The notes under the pieces: model-generated
What the model saw: the letters and a program-made list of their open reading frames with translations, nothing else
Database searches by the model: none
What the model was told of the DNA's origin: nothing
Program-made: the position numbers and the translations under genes
In this document: in pieces, positions 30,532 through 39,393 of the stretch
How positions within the stretch are numbered: the stretch's first letter is position 1
Layout of the letters: each line of letters begins with the position of its first letter
NCBI GenBank assembly: GCA_024508355.1
Contig: JAMZEJ010000004.1
Span: 62,001 to 126,000, forward strand
Direction: 5' to 3'
DNA from: Rhizosaccharibacter radicis
GTDB taxonomy: Bacteria; Pseudomonadota; Alphaproteobacteria; Acetobacterales; Acetobacteraceae
DNA: 64,000 nucleotides

Positions 30532-31607
30532 CGCAATTCCTCCGCCGATTCGATCCCCAGCACCCGAAGGCCGGTGCGGATCATGGCGCCCGCGGCGCCG
30601 ATCGCGCCCAGTCGTGCCGCCGTGCCGGCCTGGTCGCCCGGCCGGTCCGCACGCATAGTCGCACCCTCCGCGGCGTCATGCCACATCAGATCAAATTCTC
30701 CCGCCAAATCCCTCAGAAACATCGCGATCCGGTGCGGCTCCGACCGCACGATCGCTAGGCTCGAAGCGGTGAACCACCCCGCGAGCGCCGTCACCAGCCG
30801 CCGCTCGGAGCCTCGATACGTCGGCGCCACCGGCGTGACCATGCCGGCATGATGACGCCGCACCGAGCTACACCGGGCGAACACATGACGCGGACCGAAC
30901 AAGGGATCGCGGGAGGACAGACGGCCACAGGCTGCGGCGAGTCGTACGGGGCGCTCCCCCGGCACGGACAGGAGCGAGAAGCGCGCCGACTCGGCCAGGA
31001 GCCGGGCATCCACCGCTCCGTCGCCACCGAAGCCGGCATCGGGGATCACCGACCCGACCATCGCCAGGGGCGTCGTCGTCGGAGCGGGCATCGCCCCGAC
31101 CGATGACGTCCCCCTGCTCGCGACCATGGCTCGCGCCCGCTCGACCGCATCATCGAGACAGGATGCCCGCCATGCCCGCCATGCCGCGGCATCATCTCGG
31201 TCCGGCACGACGTCCGGAACCGCCGGTGCGTGCGTCGGGGCCGACACGGCCAGCCTCACGGCGGTCCCGACGATCCGCGCCAGCAGCTCGTCCGTCAAGG
31301 TGAGCGCCAGGCTCCCATCCGGTCGCACCAAGACATCGGCGAGGCCCGGAACCGTCCGCAACGCCTCGGCGAGCGTCGCGGCCATGACCGGTCCATCCTG
31401 ACCCCCGGGGGCCGCCTTGGCCGCGTGGCAGAGCAGGTCGCCCCGCACCGCGCCCCGGACCCGGGTCAGCACGACGGAGCCGCCCGCGAGCGATCGCCCG
31501 GGCAACGCCGCGGCGATGGTGCCCCGAATCTCGTCCAGCGGATCGGCCGCTTCAAGAAGCCCGTTGGAAGGACTATCTAGGAGGAATGGACGCAAGAGCT
31601 GGGGCAT
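30528..31607 (-). CDS. ArgRS-derived protein lacking the catalytic core (N domain plus DALR domain)
   Basis: The 359-residue product occupies the usual argS position before the SPOR gene and nagZ. Its first part (GTIAAALPGRS to about residue 125) resembles the arginyl-tRNA synthetase N-terminal add-on domain. Its last part (HVFARCSSVRRHHAG to GLRVLGIESAEELR) resembles the DALR anticodon-binding domain. Between them are only about 100 residues, with no HIGH, no KMSK and no Rossmann core, against roughly 580 residues for a whole ArgRS. It cannot charge tRNA by itself. The frame is open and coupled to the SPOR gene, so it may still be made. The start is uncertain: ATG 31607 overlaps the divergent erpA by 22 bases, with GGAG close upstream. 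Confidence 0.72.
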   Translation of the reverse strand: MPQLLRPFLLDSPSNGLLEAADPLDEIRGTIAAALPGRSLAGGSVVLTRVRGAVRGDLLCHAAKAAPGGQDGPVMAATLAEALRTVPGLADVLVRPDGSLALTLTDELLARIVGTAVRLAVSAPTHAPAVPDVVPDRDDAAAWRAWRASCLDDAVERARAMVASRGTSSVGAMPAPTTTPLAMVGSVIPDAGFGGDGAVDARLLAESARFSLLSVPGERPVRLAAACGRLSSRDPLFGPRHVFARCSSVRRHHAGMVTPVAPTYRGSERRLVTALAGWFTASSLAIVRSEPHRIAMFLRDLAGEFDLMWHDAAEGATMRADRPGDQAGTAARLGAIGAAGAMIRTGLRVLGIESAEELR

Positions 31608-31942
31608 TCTCCGTTTCCGAGCGGGCGGCACGCCGCATCGCCGAGATCGTGTCGGCACAGCCCGGCGCTTCCGGCCCGGACGCGCAGGCCCTGCGCGTCG
31701 CCGTGCTGGCGGGCGGTTGTTCCGGCTTCCAGTACAGCTTCAAGCTCGAGCCGTCACCGGATGCGGAGGACTACGTGATTCCCGCCGGCGCGGCGCGGGT
31801 GGTGGTGGATCCGGTGAGCCTGGATCTGCTGGGAGGCGCCGAGCTCGATTTCAGCGACGCGCTGATGGGAGCTCACTTCACGGTCCGGAACCCCAACGCG
31901 ACATCGTCCTGCGGATGCGGCACCAGCTTCTCGATCGACTGA
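31586..31942 (+). CDS. erpA: A-type iron-sulfur carrier protein (ErpA/HesB family)
   Basis: A-type carriers deliver Fe-S clusters to apoproteins. The 118-residue product has the three conserved cysteines: C45 in LAGGCSGFQY, and C109 and C111 in SSCGCGTSFSID. A near-perfect AGGAGGA precedes the ATG at 31586. The start region overlaps on the opposite strand with the ArgRS-like gene. The gene is followed 10 bases later by xth, a common alphaproteobacterial pair. Assignment as ErpA rather than IscA rests on context and overall look. Confidence 0.87.
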   Translation: MDARAGAFSVSERAARRIAEIVSAQPGASGPDAQALRVAVLAGGCSGFQYSFKLEPSPDAEDYVIPAGAARVVVDPVSLDLLGGAELDFSDALMGAHFTVRNPNATSSCGCGTSFSID

Positions 31943-31952
31943 CCGCTTTCCC

Positions 31953-32738
31953 GTGAAGATCGCCACCTGGAACGTCAACTCCGTCCGTCAGCGGACGGAC
32001 CTCGTATGCGACTGGCTGCGCGCGCAACAGCCCGATCTGCTGCTGCTGCAGGAGATCAAGTGCGAGGAGCCGAGCTTCCCCGGCGCCGCCTTCGCCGCTC
32101 TCGGCTACCAGAGCGTGGTGGTGGGCCAGAAGAGCTATAACGGCGTCGCGGTGTTGTCGCGCGAACCCGTGGAGGTGATGCACCGCTTCCTGCCCGCGCT
32201 GCCTCCCACGCCGGACGGCGCGCCCCACCAGGCGCGGTATCTGGAGGTCCGCTGGCGTGGCGTGCTGTTCGGCAACCTGTACCTGCCCAACGGGAATTCC
32301 GGGGGCGAGGCCGGCTACGCCGCCAAGCTCGCCTGGATGGAAGCACTGCTCCATCGCGCACGGGAGCTGCTGGCCGCCGACGAGGATTTCGTGATGGCCG
32401 GCGACTACAATGTCTGCCCGACCGATGCCGATTTCGCTCCCGGCACCTTGTCGGGCGCCGATGCGCTCATGCGGCCGGAAACCCGCCGCCTGTTCCAGGC
32501 TCTCCGCTGGGCCGGGATGACCGACGCCGTCAGGGCGCTCCGACCGCGGGAGAAGATCTACAGCTTCTGGGACTACCAGGCCGGCTGCTGGCCGCGCGAC
32601 ATGGGCCTGCGCATCGACCACGCGATGCTGTCGCCCCGGATGGCCGAGCGGCTGGAGGAAGCGCTTCCGGACCGGATGGAACGCGACAAGCCGCAGCCCT
32701 CCGACCATGTCCCGGTGATGGTGACGTTCTCCTCCTGA
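31953..32738 (+). CDS. xth: Exodeoxyribonuclease III
   Basis: Xth is an AP endonuclease and 3'-5' exonuclease acting in base excision repair. The 261-residue product has the family opening KIATWNVNSVRQR, the metal-binding glutamate in LLLQEIKCEE, the catalytic GDYNVCPTDAD block and the C-terminal LRIDHAMLS and SDHVPV motifs. It starts at GTG 31953, 10 bases after erpA, and is probably co-transcribed with it. Confidence 0.95.
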   Translation: MKIATWNVNSVRQRTDLVCDWLRAQQPDLLLLQEIKCEEPSFPGAAFAALGYQSVVVGQKSYNGVAVLSREPVEVMHRFLPALPPTPDGAPHQARYLEVRWRGVLFGNLYLPNGNSGGEAGYAAKLAWMEALLHRARELLAADEDFVMAGDYNVCPTDADFAPGTLSGADALMRPETRRLFQALRWAGMTDAVRALRPREKIYSFWDYQAGCWPRDMGLRIDHAMLSPRMAERLEEALPDRMERDKPQPSDHVPVMVTFSS

Positions 32739-32790
32739 CCGGGCCCGCCGGACCGGGAAACCGTCCCACGACCCGAGACCGCCGCGCCCG

Positions 32791-32808
32791 GGCACGTTAC
32801 AACGTGCC
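32791..32808. repeat. Inverted repeat upstream of the M61 peptidase gene
   Basis: GGCACGT and ACGTGCC form a perfect 7-bp palindrome around TACA, 21 bases before the chosen start of the peptidase gene. It could be a regulator site or a hairpin in the leader; no known motif is recognised. Confidence 0.5.
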
Positions 32809-32829
32809 GCACCGATGCCGGAGGTCCGC

Positions 32830-34785
32830 TTGTTTCCATTCCCCTCGCCGTTTCGTCGCTGGCTGCTGCTGTCCACCGTTCTCGGTGCCCTGAGCGCGAT
32901 CCCCTCCGCGCTGGCGCAATCCCCGCCACCGCCTCAACCGGTACCGTCGCCGCCTCCCGTGCCGGCACCGGTGGACCACCCCTACGCCGGGACGGTCGAT
33001 CTCCAGGTCGATGCCACCGACCTCGACCATCACATCATGAGCGTGCGGGAAGCCGTACCGGTGACGGGCGCCGGCGACATGGTGCTGCTGTATCCGCAGT
33101 GGCTGCCAGGCAACCATTCGCCGAGCGGCCAGATCGACAAGCTGGGCAGCCTCTCGATCTTCGCGAACGGCAAGCCCATCCCCTGGACCCGCGACCCGGC
33201 GAACATGTTCGCGTTCCACGTGCCGGTGCCGTCCGGGGTCGATCGCCTCGACGTGTCGTTCCAGTTCCTGTCGCCGGTGGAAGCCAAGGAAGGCCGGGTC
33301 GTGATGACGCCGGCGATGCTGGACCTGCAATGGAACAGCGTCGTGCTGTACCCGGCCGGATATTTCTCCCGCGACATCACGCTCGCGCCCCATCTGCTGC
33401 TGCCCGACGGCTGGGGATTCGGCAGCGCACTGGAACGCGCGGGCGGCAACGGTGCCCGGGTGGATTTCAAGCCCGTGACCCTGAACGTGCTGGTGGATTC
33501 GCCGCTCTACGCCGGTCGGAATTTCGAGCGCGTCGATCTGGATCCCGGCGGCCGCACGCCGGTGCATCTCGACGTGGTCGCGGACCGCCCGGACCAGCTC
33601 GAGATCACGCCCGACCAGTTGAAGATCCACAAGGCGCTGGTGCAGCAGGCCTACAAGCTGTTCAACAGCCGACATTACGACCACTACGACTTCCTGTTGT
33701 CCCTGTCCGACGAGATGAGCGGCATCGGGCTGGAACATCATCGCTCGTCCGAGGACGGCACGTCGTCCGGCTATTTCATCGATTGGGCGCATCAGGCCGC
33801 GGAACGCGACCTGCTGTCGCACGAGTACACCCACAGCTGGAACGGCAAGTTCCGCCGCCCGGCGGATCTCTGGCAGCCCAATTTCAACGTCCCCGAGCAG
33901 GACAGCCTGCTGTGGGTCTATGAGGGCCAGACGCAATATTGGGGCAAGATCCTCGCCGCTCGCGCCGGCCTCCATACCCGTCAGGAAGCCCTGGACAGTC
34001 TGGCGCTGACGGCCGCCACCTACGCGAACGGCGTCGGACGTTCCTGGCGCGCCCTCGAGGACACCACCAACGACCCGATCATCGCGCAACGCCGCCCGAT
34101 CCCCTGGCGCTCCTGGCAGCGTTCCGAGGATTACTACGAGGAAGGCGCCCTGATGTGGCTGGAAGCCGACATGACGATCCGCCAGCTGTCGCACGGCCAA
34201 CGCTCGCTCGACGATTTCGCACGGACCTTCTTCTCGCCGGACGACGGCAGCTACGACGTCCTGACCTACCGGTTCGACGACGTGGTCAAGGCGCTCGCCG
34301 ACGTTCAGCCCTATGACTGGCGTGGCTTTCTCCTGTCCCATCTGGATCGCACCGGCACCGTGCCGCCGCTCGGCGGCCTGGAGAAAGGCGGCTACAGGCT
34401 GGTGTTCACCGACACCGAAACGCCGTTCCAGAGCAGCGTCGATCGTCATCGCGGCACCACCGACTTCGCGTTCTCGCTCGGCCTGTCGCTGACCTCCGAC
34501 GGCACGATGCAGGCGGTGATCTGGAACAGTCCGGCGTTCAGGGCGGGGCTCGCGGTCGGGACCCGGATCGTGGCCGTCGACGGGCTGGCGTTCGCGATGG
34601 ACGATCTGAAGCAGGCGGTCCGGGTGGCGAAGACGCATCCGGCGCCGATCGAACTACTGGTGCGCAGCGGAAACCGCTTCCGCACCGTTCGCATCGACTA
34701 CCATGACGGGCTGCGCTACCCGCACCTCTCGCGGATCGACAACACGGCGGATCTGCTCGACGCGGCTCTTTCACCCCGTCCCTGA
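32830..34785 (+). CDS. M61 family metallopeptidase with PDZ domain, exported
   Basis: M61 peptidases are zinc aminopeptidases of the glycyl-aminopeptidase type. The product (651 residues) begins with a signal peptide RRWLLLSTVLGALSAIPSALAQ followed by a Pro-rich stretch. An N-terminal beta domain leads to the zinc motif HEYTH at 331-335, in LLSHEYTHSWNGKFRRP. The third-ligand region VYEGQTQYWG follows. A C-terminal PDZ domain has blocks VIWNSPAFRAGLAVGTRIVAVDG. I choose TTG 32830 because GGAGG lies 5 bases upstream; the ATG at 32815 has no ribosome binding site. It is probably periplasmic and stands alone. Confidence 0.88.
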   Translation: MFPFPSPFRRWLLLSTVLGALSAIPSALAQSPPPPQPVPSPPPVPAPVDHPYAGTVDLQVDATDLDHHIMSVREAVPVTGAGDMVLLYPQWLPGNHSPSGQIDKLGSLSIFANGKPIPWTRDPANMFAFHVPVPSGVDRLDVSFQFLSPVEAKEGRVVMTPAMLDLQWNSVVLYPAGYFSRDITLAPHLLLPDGWGFGSALERAGGNGARVDFKPVTLNVLVDSPLYAGRNFERVDLDPGGRTPVHLDVVADRPDQLEITPDQLKIHKALVQQAYKLFNSRHYDHYDFLLSLSDEMSGIGLEHHRSSEDGTSSGYFIDWAHQAAERDLLSHEYTHSWNGKFRRPADLWQPNFNVPEQDSLLWVYEGQTQYWGKILAARAGLHTRQEALDSLALTAATYANGVGRSWRALEDTTNDPIIAQRRPIPWRSWQRSEDYYEEGALMWLEADMTIRQLSHGQRSLDDFARTFFSPDDGSYDVLTYRFDDVVKALADVQPYDWRGFLLSHLDRTGTVPPLGGLEKGGYRLVFTDTETPFQSSVDRHRGTTDFAFSLGLSLTSDGTMQAVIWNSPAFRAGLAVGTRIVAVDGLAFAMDDLKQAVRVAKTHPAPIELLVRSGNRFRTVRIDYHDGLRYPHLSRIDNTADLLDAALSPRP

Positions 34786-34804
34786 GCCGGCCCGCGGCAG
34801 CCTT

Positions 34805-34829
34805 CCGGAGGCCCTGCCAGGGCTTCCGG
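34805..34829. terminator. Bidirectional terminator between M61 gene and valS
   Basis: An 11-bp stem with one G-T pair (CCGGAGGCCCT with AGGGCTTCCGG) and a three-base loop lies between the convergent genes and is followed by a pyrimidine-rich stretch. Confidence 0.72.
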
Positions 34830-34852
34830 ATCTCTCCCGCCGCCGGGCGGCG

Positions 34853-37543
34853 TCAGTTCAACCGGGCGAGCGCCGCGTCGAGGCGCGAGGCTTCCTGGGT
34901 GAAGGTGGCCAGACGTTCGCGATTCTCGTCCACGACCTCCGGCTTGGCCCGGGCGACGAAATCGGCGTTACCGAGCTTGCGCTCCACCTTCGCGATCTCG
35001 TCCGCCACCCGGGCGCGTTCCTTTTCGAGCCGCGTGCGCTCGGCGTCGATATCGATGATGCCGGCCAGCGGAAGTACCAGCGTGGCCTCGTCCAGTACCG
35101 CCTGGGCCGCCCCCTTGGGCATCTCGCCCTCCAGCGCCCCCACGTCCTCGACCCTCGCCATCCGTGCCAGCGCCTCTCGCCAGCGGCTGACCCTAACCAT
35201 CGTTTCGTCCGACGCGTCGCGCAGCAGAAGCGGCGTCAGGCGCGAGGGGGGCACTCCCATCTCCGACCGTACCGCCCGGACCTCGCCGATCAGCCGTACC
35301 AGCCAGTCGATCTCGCGCGCGGCCTCGCCACCCTCGCGGGGCCGGGCTTCCGGCCACGGGGCACGGATCAGGCTGCCTTGCGGGCCGAAGCCGAAGCTCG
35401 ACCAGATCGTCTCGCACACGAAGGGGATCACCGGGTTCAGCAGCCGCAGCACGGTGCCAAGCACATAGGCGGCGGTGGCGCGCAGTTCGGCCGCCTCGGC
35501 CTCGTCCGGACCGTTGAACACCGGCTTGGCCAGTTCCAGGAACCAGTCGCAGAAGCGGTTCCAGGTGAAGCGGTAGCAGGCCTGCGCGTAGTCGTCGAAG
35601 CGGTAGGCCTCCAGCGCCGCCGTGACGTCGGTCACGGCCGCGGACAACTCGTCCAGGATCCAGCGCGCGAGCCGCCCTCGCACGGAAGCCGGTTCGAACG
35701 CCTCCACGGGCGCCACCCCATTCATCTCCAGGAAGCGCGCGGCGTTCCACAGCTTGGTGACGAAGGACCGGTGCTCCTCGACCCGCTTCGGCCCGAGCTT
35801 CACGTCGCGGCCGATGCCGGTGAGCGCGCACACCGTGAGCCGGAGGGCATCGGCGCCGTACTGCTCGACCATCTCCAGCGGATCGATGCCGTTGCCCTTG
35901 CTCTTGCTCATCTTCTGGCCGCGCTCGTCGCGCACCAGCCCGTGCATGAACACCTTCCGGAACGGCACGTCCTCCATGAAATGCAGCCCCATCATCATCA
36001 TCCGGGCCACCCAGAAGAAGATGATGTCGAAGCCGGTCACCAGCACGTCGCCCGGATAATAGCGGGCGAGCTCCGGCGTCCGCTGCGGCCAGCCGAGCGT
36101 GGAGAACGGCCACAGCGCCGAGGAGAACCAAGTGTCCAGCACGTCCGGGTCGCGCTCCAGGGTCACCGCGCGGCCGTAATGCGCGAGGGCCTTCGCCTGC
36201 GCCGCCGCCTCGTCGGTCGCCACGAAGACCTCCCCGTCCGGCCCGTACCAGGCCGGAATGCGATGCCCCCACCAGAGCTGCCGGCTGATGCACCAGGGCT
36301 GGATGTCGCGCATCCAGCTGAAGAAGGTGTTCTCCCATTGCCGCGGCACGAACTCGACCCGGCCCTGTTCCACGGCCTTGATGGCGGGCTTCGCCAGGGT
36401 CGCCGCGTCGCAATACCACTGGGTGGTCAGCCGCGGCTCCACCACCGCGCCGCCGCGCTCGGCGTGCGGCACCTGGTGGACATGCGCTTCCGCCTTGTCG
36501 AGCCACCCCAGCCGCTCCAGCTCCGCCACGATCCGCTTGCGGGCCTCCGCCCGATCGACGCCCGCCAGGGCGCGCACGAACGCCGGATCGGCCACGCCTT
36601 CGACCGCACGCAGCTCGGGATCGATCTCGTCGAGCGTCACCGCGCCGCCGGCATCCAGGATGGACGGCATGGGCAGATCGTGGCGGCGGCCGACCTCGAA
36701 ATCGTTGAAATCGTGCGCGGGCGTGATCTTCACCGCGCCCGTCCCCTTTTCGGGATCGGAATAAGCATCGGCCACGATCGGCACCCGCCGCCCGGTGAGC
36801 GGCAGCACCACGAAGCGGCCGACGAGGGCCCGGTAGCGCTCGTCGTCCGGATGCACCGCGACCGCGCTGTCGCCCAGCATGGTTTCCGGCCGGGTGGTGG
36901 CCACCACCACGGAACGCTCCGGCTCGTCCGCCAGCGGATAGCGGATGTGCCACAGATGGCCCCGCACCTCGCGGCTATCCACCTCCAGATCGGAGATCGC
37001 GGAGCGGAACACCGGGTCCCAGTTCACCAGACGCCGCGCGCGATAGATCAGCCCCTGCTCGTGCAGGGTGGTGAACACGGTGCGCACCGCGTCGGACAGT
37101 CCGTCGTCCATCGTGAAGCGTTCGCGGGGCCAGTCGAGCGAGGCCCCCAGCCGGCGGAGCTGGCGGGTGATGCCGCCGCCCGATTCCTTCTTCCATTCCC
37201 AGACCCGCTCGACGAAGCGCTCGCGCCCGAGCGCCTGCCGCGTGGTGTTCTCGCTCGCCAGCTGGCGTTCCACCATCAGCTGCGTGGCGATGCCGGCATG
37301 GTCGGTGCCGGGCTGCCACAGCGCGTCCCGCCCCTGCATGCGCTTCCAGCGGATCAGCACGTCCTGCAGCGTCATCGTCAGGGCGTGGCCGATATGCAGC
37401 GTGCCGGTGACGTTGGGCGGTGGGATCATGATGGTGAACGGCTCGCGATCGCTCGCCGGGTCGGCGGAGAAGGCGCCCTGCGCCTCCCACAGGGCATACA
37501 GGCGCGGTTCGACGTCGGAGGGCAGGAAGGTCTTCGGCAGCAT
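34853..37543 (-). CDS. valS: Valyl-tRNA synthetase
   Basis: ValRS charges tRNA-Val and edits mischarged threonine. The 896-residue class I enzyme has the HIGH motif at 50-53 in PPPNVTGTLHIGHAL and KMSKS near residue 545 in KMSKSKGNGIDP. The editing-domain block ATTRPETMLGDSAVAVHPDD is present. A C-terminal coiled-coil arm has KVERKLGNADFVARAKPEVV. It starts at ATG 37543. In relatives popZ lies directly upstream; here a lipoprotein gene intervenes. Confidence 0.98.
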   Translation of the reverse strand: MLPKTFLPSDVEPRLYALWEAQGAFSADPASDREPFTIMIPPPNVTGTLHIGHALTMTLQDVLIRWKRMQGRDALWQPGTDHAGIATQLMVERQLASENTTRQALGRERFVERVWEWKKESGGGITRQLRRLGASLDWPRERFTMDDGLSDAVRTVFTTLHEQGLIYRARRLVNWDPVFRSAISDLEVDSREVRGHLWHIRYPLADEPERSVVVATTRPETMLGDSAVAVHPDDERYRALVGRFVVLPLTGRRVPIVADAYSDPEKGTGAVKITPAHDFNDFEVGRRHDLPMPSILDAGGAVTLDEIDPELRAVEGVADPAFVRALAGVDRAEARKRIVAELERLGWLDKAEAHVHQVPHAERGGAVVEPRLTTQWYCDAATLAKPAIKAVEQGRVEFVPRQWENTFFSWMRDIQPWCISRQLWWGHRIPAWYGPDGEVFVATDEAAAQAKALAHYGRAVTLERDPDVLDTWFSSALWPFSTLGWPQRTPELARYYPGDVLVTGFDIIFFWVARMMMMGLHFMEDVPFRKVFMHGLVRDERGQKMSKSKGNGIDPLEMVEQYGADALRLTVCALTGIGRDVKLGPKRVEEHRSFVTKLWNAARFLEMNGVAPVEAFEPASVRGRLARWILDELSAAVTDVTAALEAYRFDDYAQACYRFTWNRFCDWFLELAKPVFNGPDEAEAAELRATAAYVLGTVLRLLNPVIPFVCETIWSSFGFGPQGSLIRAPWPEARPREGGEAAREIDWLVRLIGEVRAVRSEMGVPPSRLTPLLLRDASDETMVRVSRWREALARMARVEDVGALEGEMPKGAAQAVLDEATLVLPLAGIIDIDAERTRLEKERARVADEIAKVERKLGNADFVARAKPEVVDENRERLATFTQEASRLDAALARLN

Positions 37544-37652
37544 GCCCGCACCCTAGAGCGCGTCGCCCGCTACGAGTAGGGGCCGACAGCGCATGAGCAC
37601 CCCGTGGCGGCAGCCGGTCGCGCCGGGATGGTGAAGACAAGGCGGTCGGGCT

Positions 37653-38690
37653 TCAACCCGCGGGGATGGTAACGATCGCTCCTGGCGCGGTGCTGGTCTT
37701 GGCGAGCGCCAGCAGCGTTTGCAGGATGGTGAAGGCGACCTTGCTGTCGAAATCCGTGTCGGAGATGAAGAACCAGGTCTTGTTGTACCGGACGCGGACG
37801 AAGGCCTCCTTCGGCTCCCGGGGCGCCGAATGGATGACGATCACCGGACGTCGCGTGTGGGCGATGGCGGGCATGGTGCGGTTGGCCGCGATGTCGTCCG
37901 CTGGCGCCTCGATCTGGAAGGCGACATAGGCCAGCACGCCCAGCATGGTCCGGGTGTCCAGCGCGACCACGCCATTCTGTCCGCCCACCACGCCATAGAC
38001 CACCTCGACGGAGGCCGCCCCAGGACGCATGCCGAGCTTGCGCCGCACGTCGGCCTCGACCTCGTTCAGCGTGGGATCGTCCGTTTGCACCAGTGCGATG
38101 AAGGTGCGGGCCCGCGCGGCCGCCTTCGGGTCCTGCTTCGCGGGCTCCACGAAACGGACGGTCAGCAGGCCGGCGATCTGCAGAACGCGCAGCTCGCGCA
38201 ACAACTCCATGAACTCCGGCGATTCGCCGGCCTTGGGGCCGCCGAGGGCGGTGCCGTTGCGCACCCGGTTGACCGACTCCACCCCCAGCCGGAACACCAC
38301 GTCGATCGGCAGGCCGCCGGTGATCAACGGCAGGATCTCGGACGGCGACAAGGGCCGCAGGAAGTTCTGCGCGAACTGCTCGCCCGCCACCGGCTGGAAG
38401 GTGAAGGTCGGGCTTTCCTGAAGCTGATAGCTCCCGGTGCCGGTGATATAGGAGCCGGTCTCGCCGGGAAGAGCCTCGAAACCGCCGGTCACGTTGCGCT
38501 GGCGCTGATAGGCGGAGATGACCTGGGTCGCGTCCAGGAAGGCGGGCGTGTCGCCATAGCGCAGCTGGACGATGTTGAGCAGCGTCTGCTGCTTCTGCCC
38601 GCTGCTCAGGGCGCGGACATAGCCGAGCTGGTCGTCGTCGAGACGCAGCGGCCCGAACTGCGAGCACCCGACCAGAAGCACCGGCAGCAA
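37653..38690 (-). CDS. Predicted outer-membrane lipoprotein of unknown function
   Basis: The frame encodes a lipoprotein with the n-region RRAAACKRAASAA, hydrophobic LLPVLLV and lipobox LVGC, then a domain of about 340 residues with NIVQLRYGDTPAFLDATQVI and a beta-rich C-terminal half. The family is not recognised. No ATG, GTG or TTG lies between the popZ stop and the lipobox. The last canonical codon is TTG 38690, which would leave only eight residues before the cysteine and no positive charge. The true start is thus probably a few codons upstream with an unusual codon, or the sequence carries an error. It lies between popZ and valS on minus. Confidence 0.65.
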   Translation of the reverse strand: MLPVLLVGCSQFGPLRLDDDQLGYVRALSSGQKQQTLLNIVQLRYGDTPAFLDATQVISAYQRQRNVTGGFEALPGETGSYITGTGSYQLQESPTFTFQPVAGEQFAQNFLRPLSPSEILPLITGGLPIDVVFRLGVESVNRVRNGTALGGPKAGESPEFMELLRELRVLQIAGLLTVRFVEPAKQDPKAAARARTFIALVQTDDPTLNEVEADVRRKLGMRPGAASVEVVYGVVGGQNGVVALDTRTMLGVLAYVAFQIEAPADDIAANRTMPAIAHTRRPVIVIHSAPREPKEAFVRVRYNKTWFFISDTDFDSKVAFTILQTLLALAKTSTAPGAIVTIPAG

Positions 38691-38796
38691 GGCGGCGCTG
38701 GCGGCTCGCTTGCAAGCGGCGGCCCGTCGGAGCCAGCTACCGCTGCGCGCTGGATGGCGGACGCGCCGAACGGCGGCGCGGCCGCTGGACCGACGA

Positions 38797-39390
38797 TCAG
38801 CCCCGTGAAAGACGCTCGATCTCCTGGCGCACCAGCTTCTCGACCATGCCCGGCAGGTTCTCGTCCAGCCAGAGCTTGAGCTGCCCGCGCAGCTCGTCGC
38901 GCACCATGTCTTCCAGGGTCGGGCCACCTCGCCACACGGCGGGCGACGAGGCGGCCGGTACCGGCTCGGCCGCATCGCGCAGGCGGGAGAAGGCTCGTTC
39001 GGCGGCGACGCGCGATTCGTCGGCCAGCAGGCTCTCACCGGCCACCGGCGCCCCTAGAGGCGCGACCGGCGTGGGAGCCACGGGCTCCAGCATGGCGGCC
39101 GGGGGCGGATTGTGGGCGGCCTTCGGGGGCGGCGCGCTCGGCGCCGCGTCCGGCTCGCCGAACAACATCCGGTCGATCTCGTCCTGGAGAACGGGCGTCG
39201 GTTCGGGCTTCGGAGGTGAGACCATCATCGACCTGTCCAGAACAAGCAGATCATCTTCGCGGTCCGGCACGGGAGCAGCGCCGGGGCGCGGCTCCTCCTC
39301 GTGCAGGATACGACGGATGGACGCCAGGATCTCGTCCATGGACGCTTCGGGCTCGCCGCCCGCGCCGGACGGAGGCGATGGGCGGTCCAA
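38797..39390 (-). CDS. popZ: PopZ-like polar organising protein (DUF2497)
   Basis: PopZ assembles a polar network that anchors chromosome origins in alphaproteobacteria. The 197-residue product has the three-part PopZ layout. It has an N-terminal short helix SMDEILASIRRILHEEE and a Pro/Ala-rich acidic linker. The C-terminal oligomerisation block GPTLEDMVRDELRGQLKLWL is followed by NLPGMVEKLVRQEIERLS. It follows tolC by only 3 bases. The popZ position near valS is conserved in the class. The name rests on domain pattern and synteny. Confidence 0.87.
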   Translation of the reverse strand: MDRPSPPSGAGGEPEASMDEILASIRRILHEEEPRPGAAPVPDREDDLLVLDRSMMVSPPKPEPTPVLQDEIDRMLFGEPDAAPSAPPPKAAHNPPPAAMLEPVAPTPVAPLGAPVAGESLLADESRVAAERAFSRLRDAAEPVPAASSPAVWRGGPTLEDMVRDELRGQLKLWLDENLPGMVEKLVRQEIERLSRG

Positions 39391-39393
39391 GGG

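Noticed and set aside
34703..37579. A 958-codon plus-strand frame opposite valS
   Set aside because: Shadow of valS; composition is typical of antisense frames and no domain is visible.
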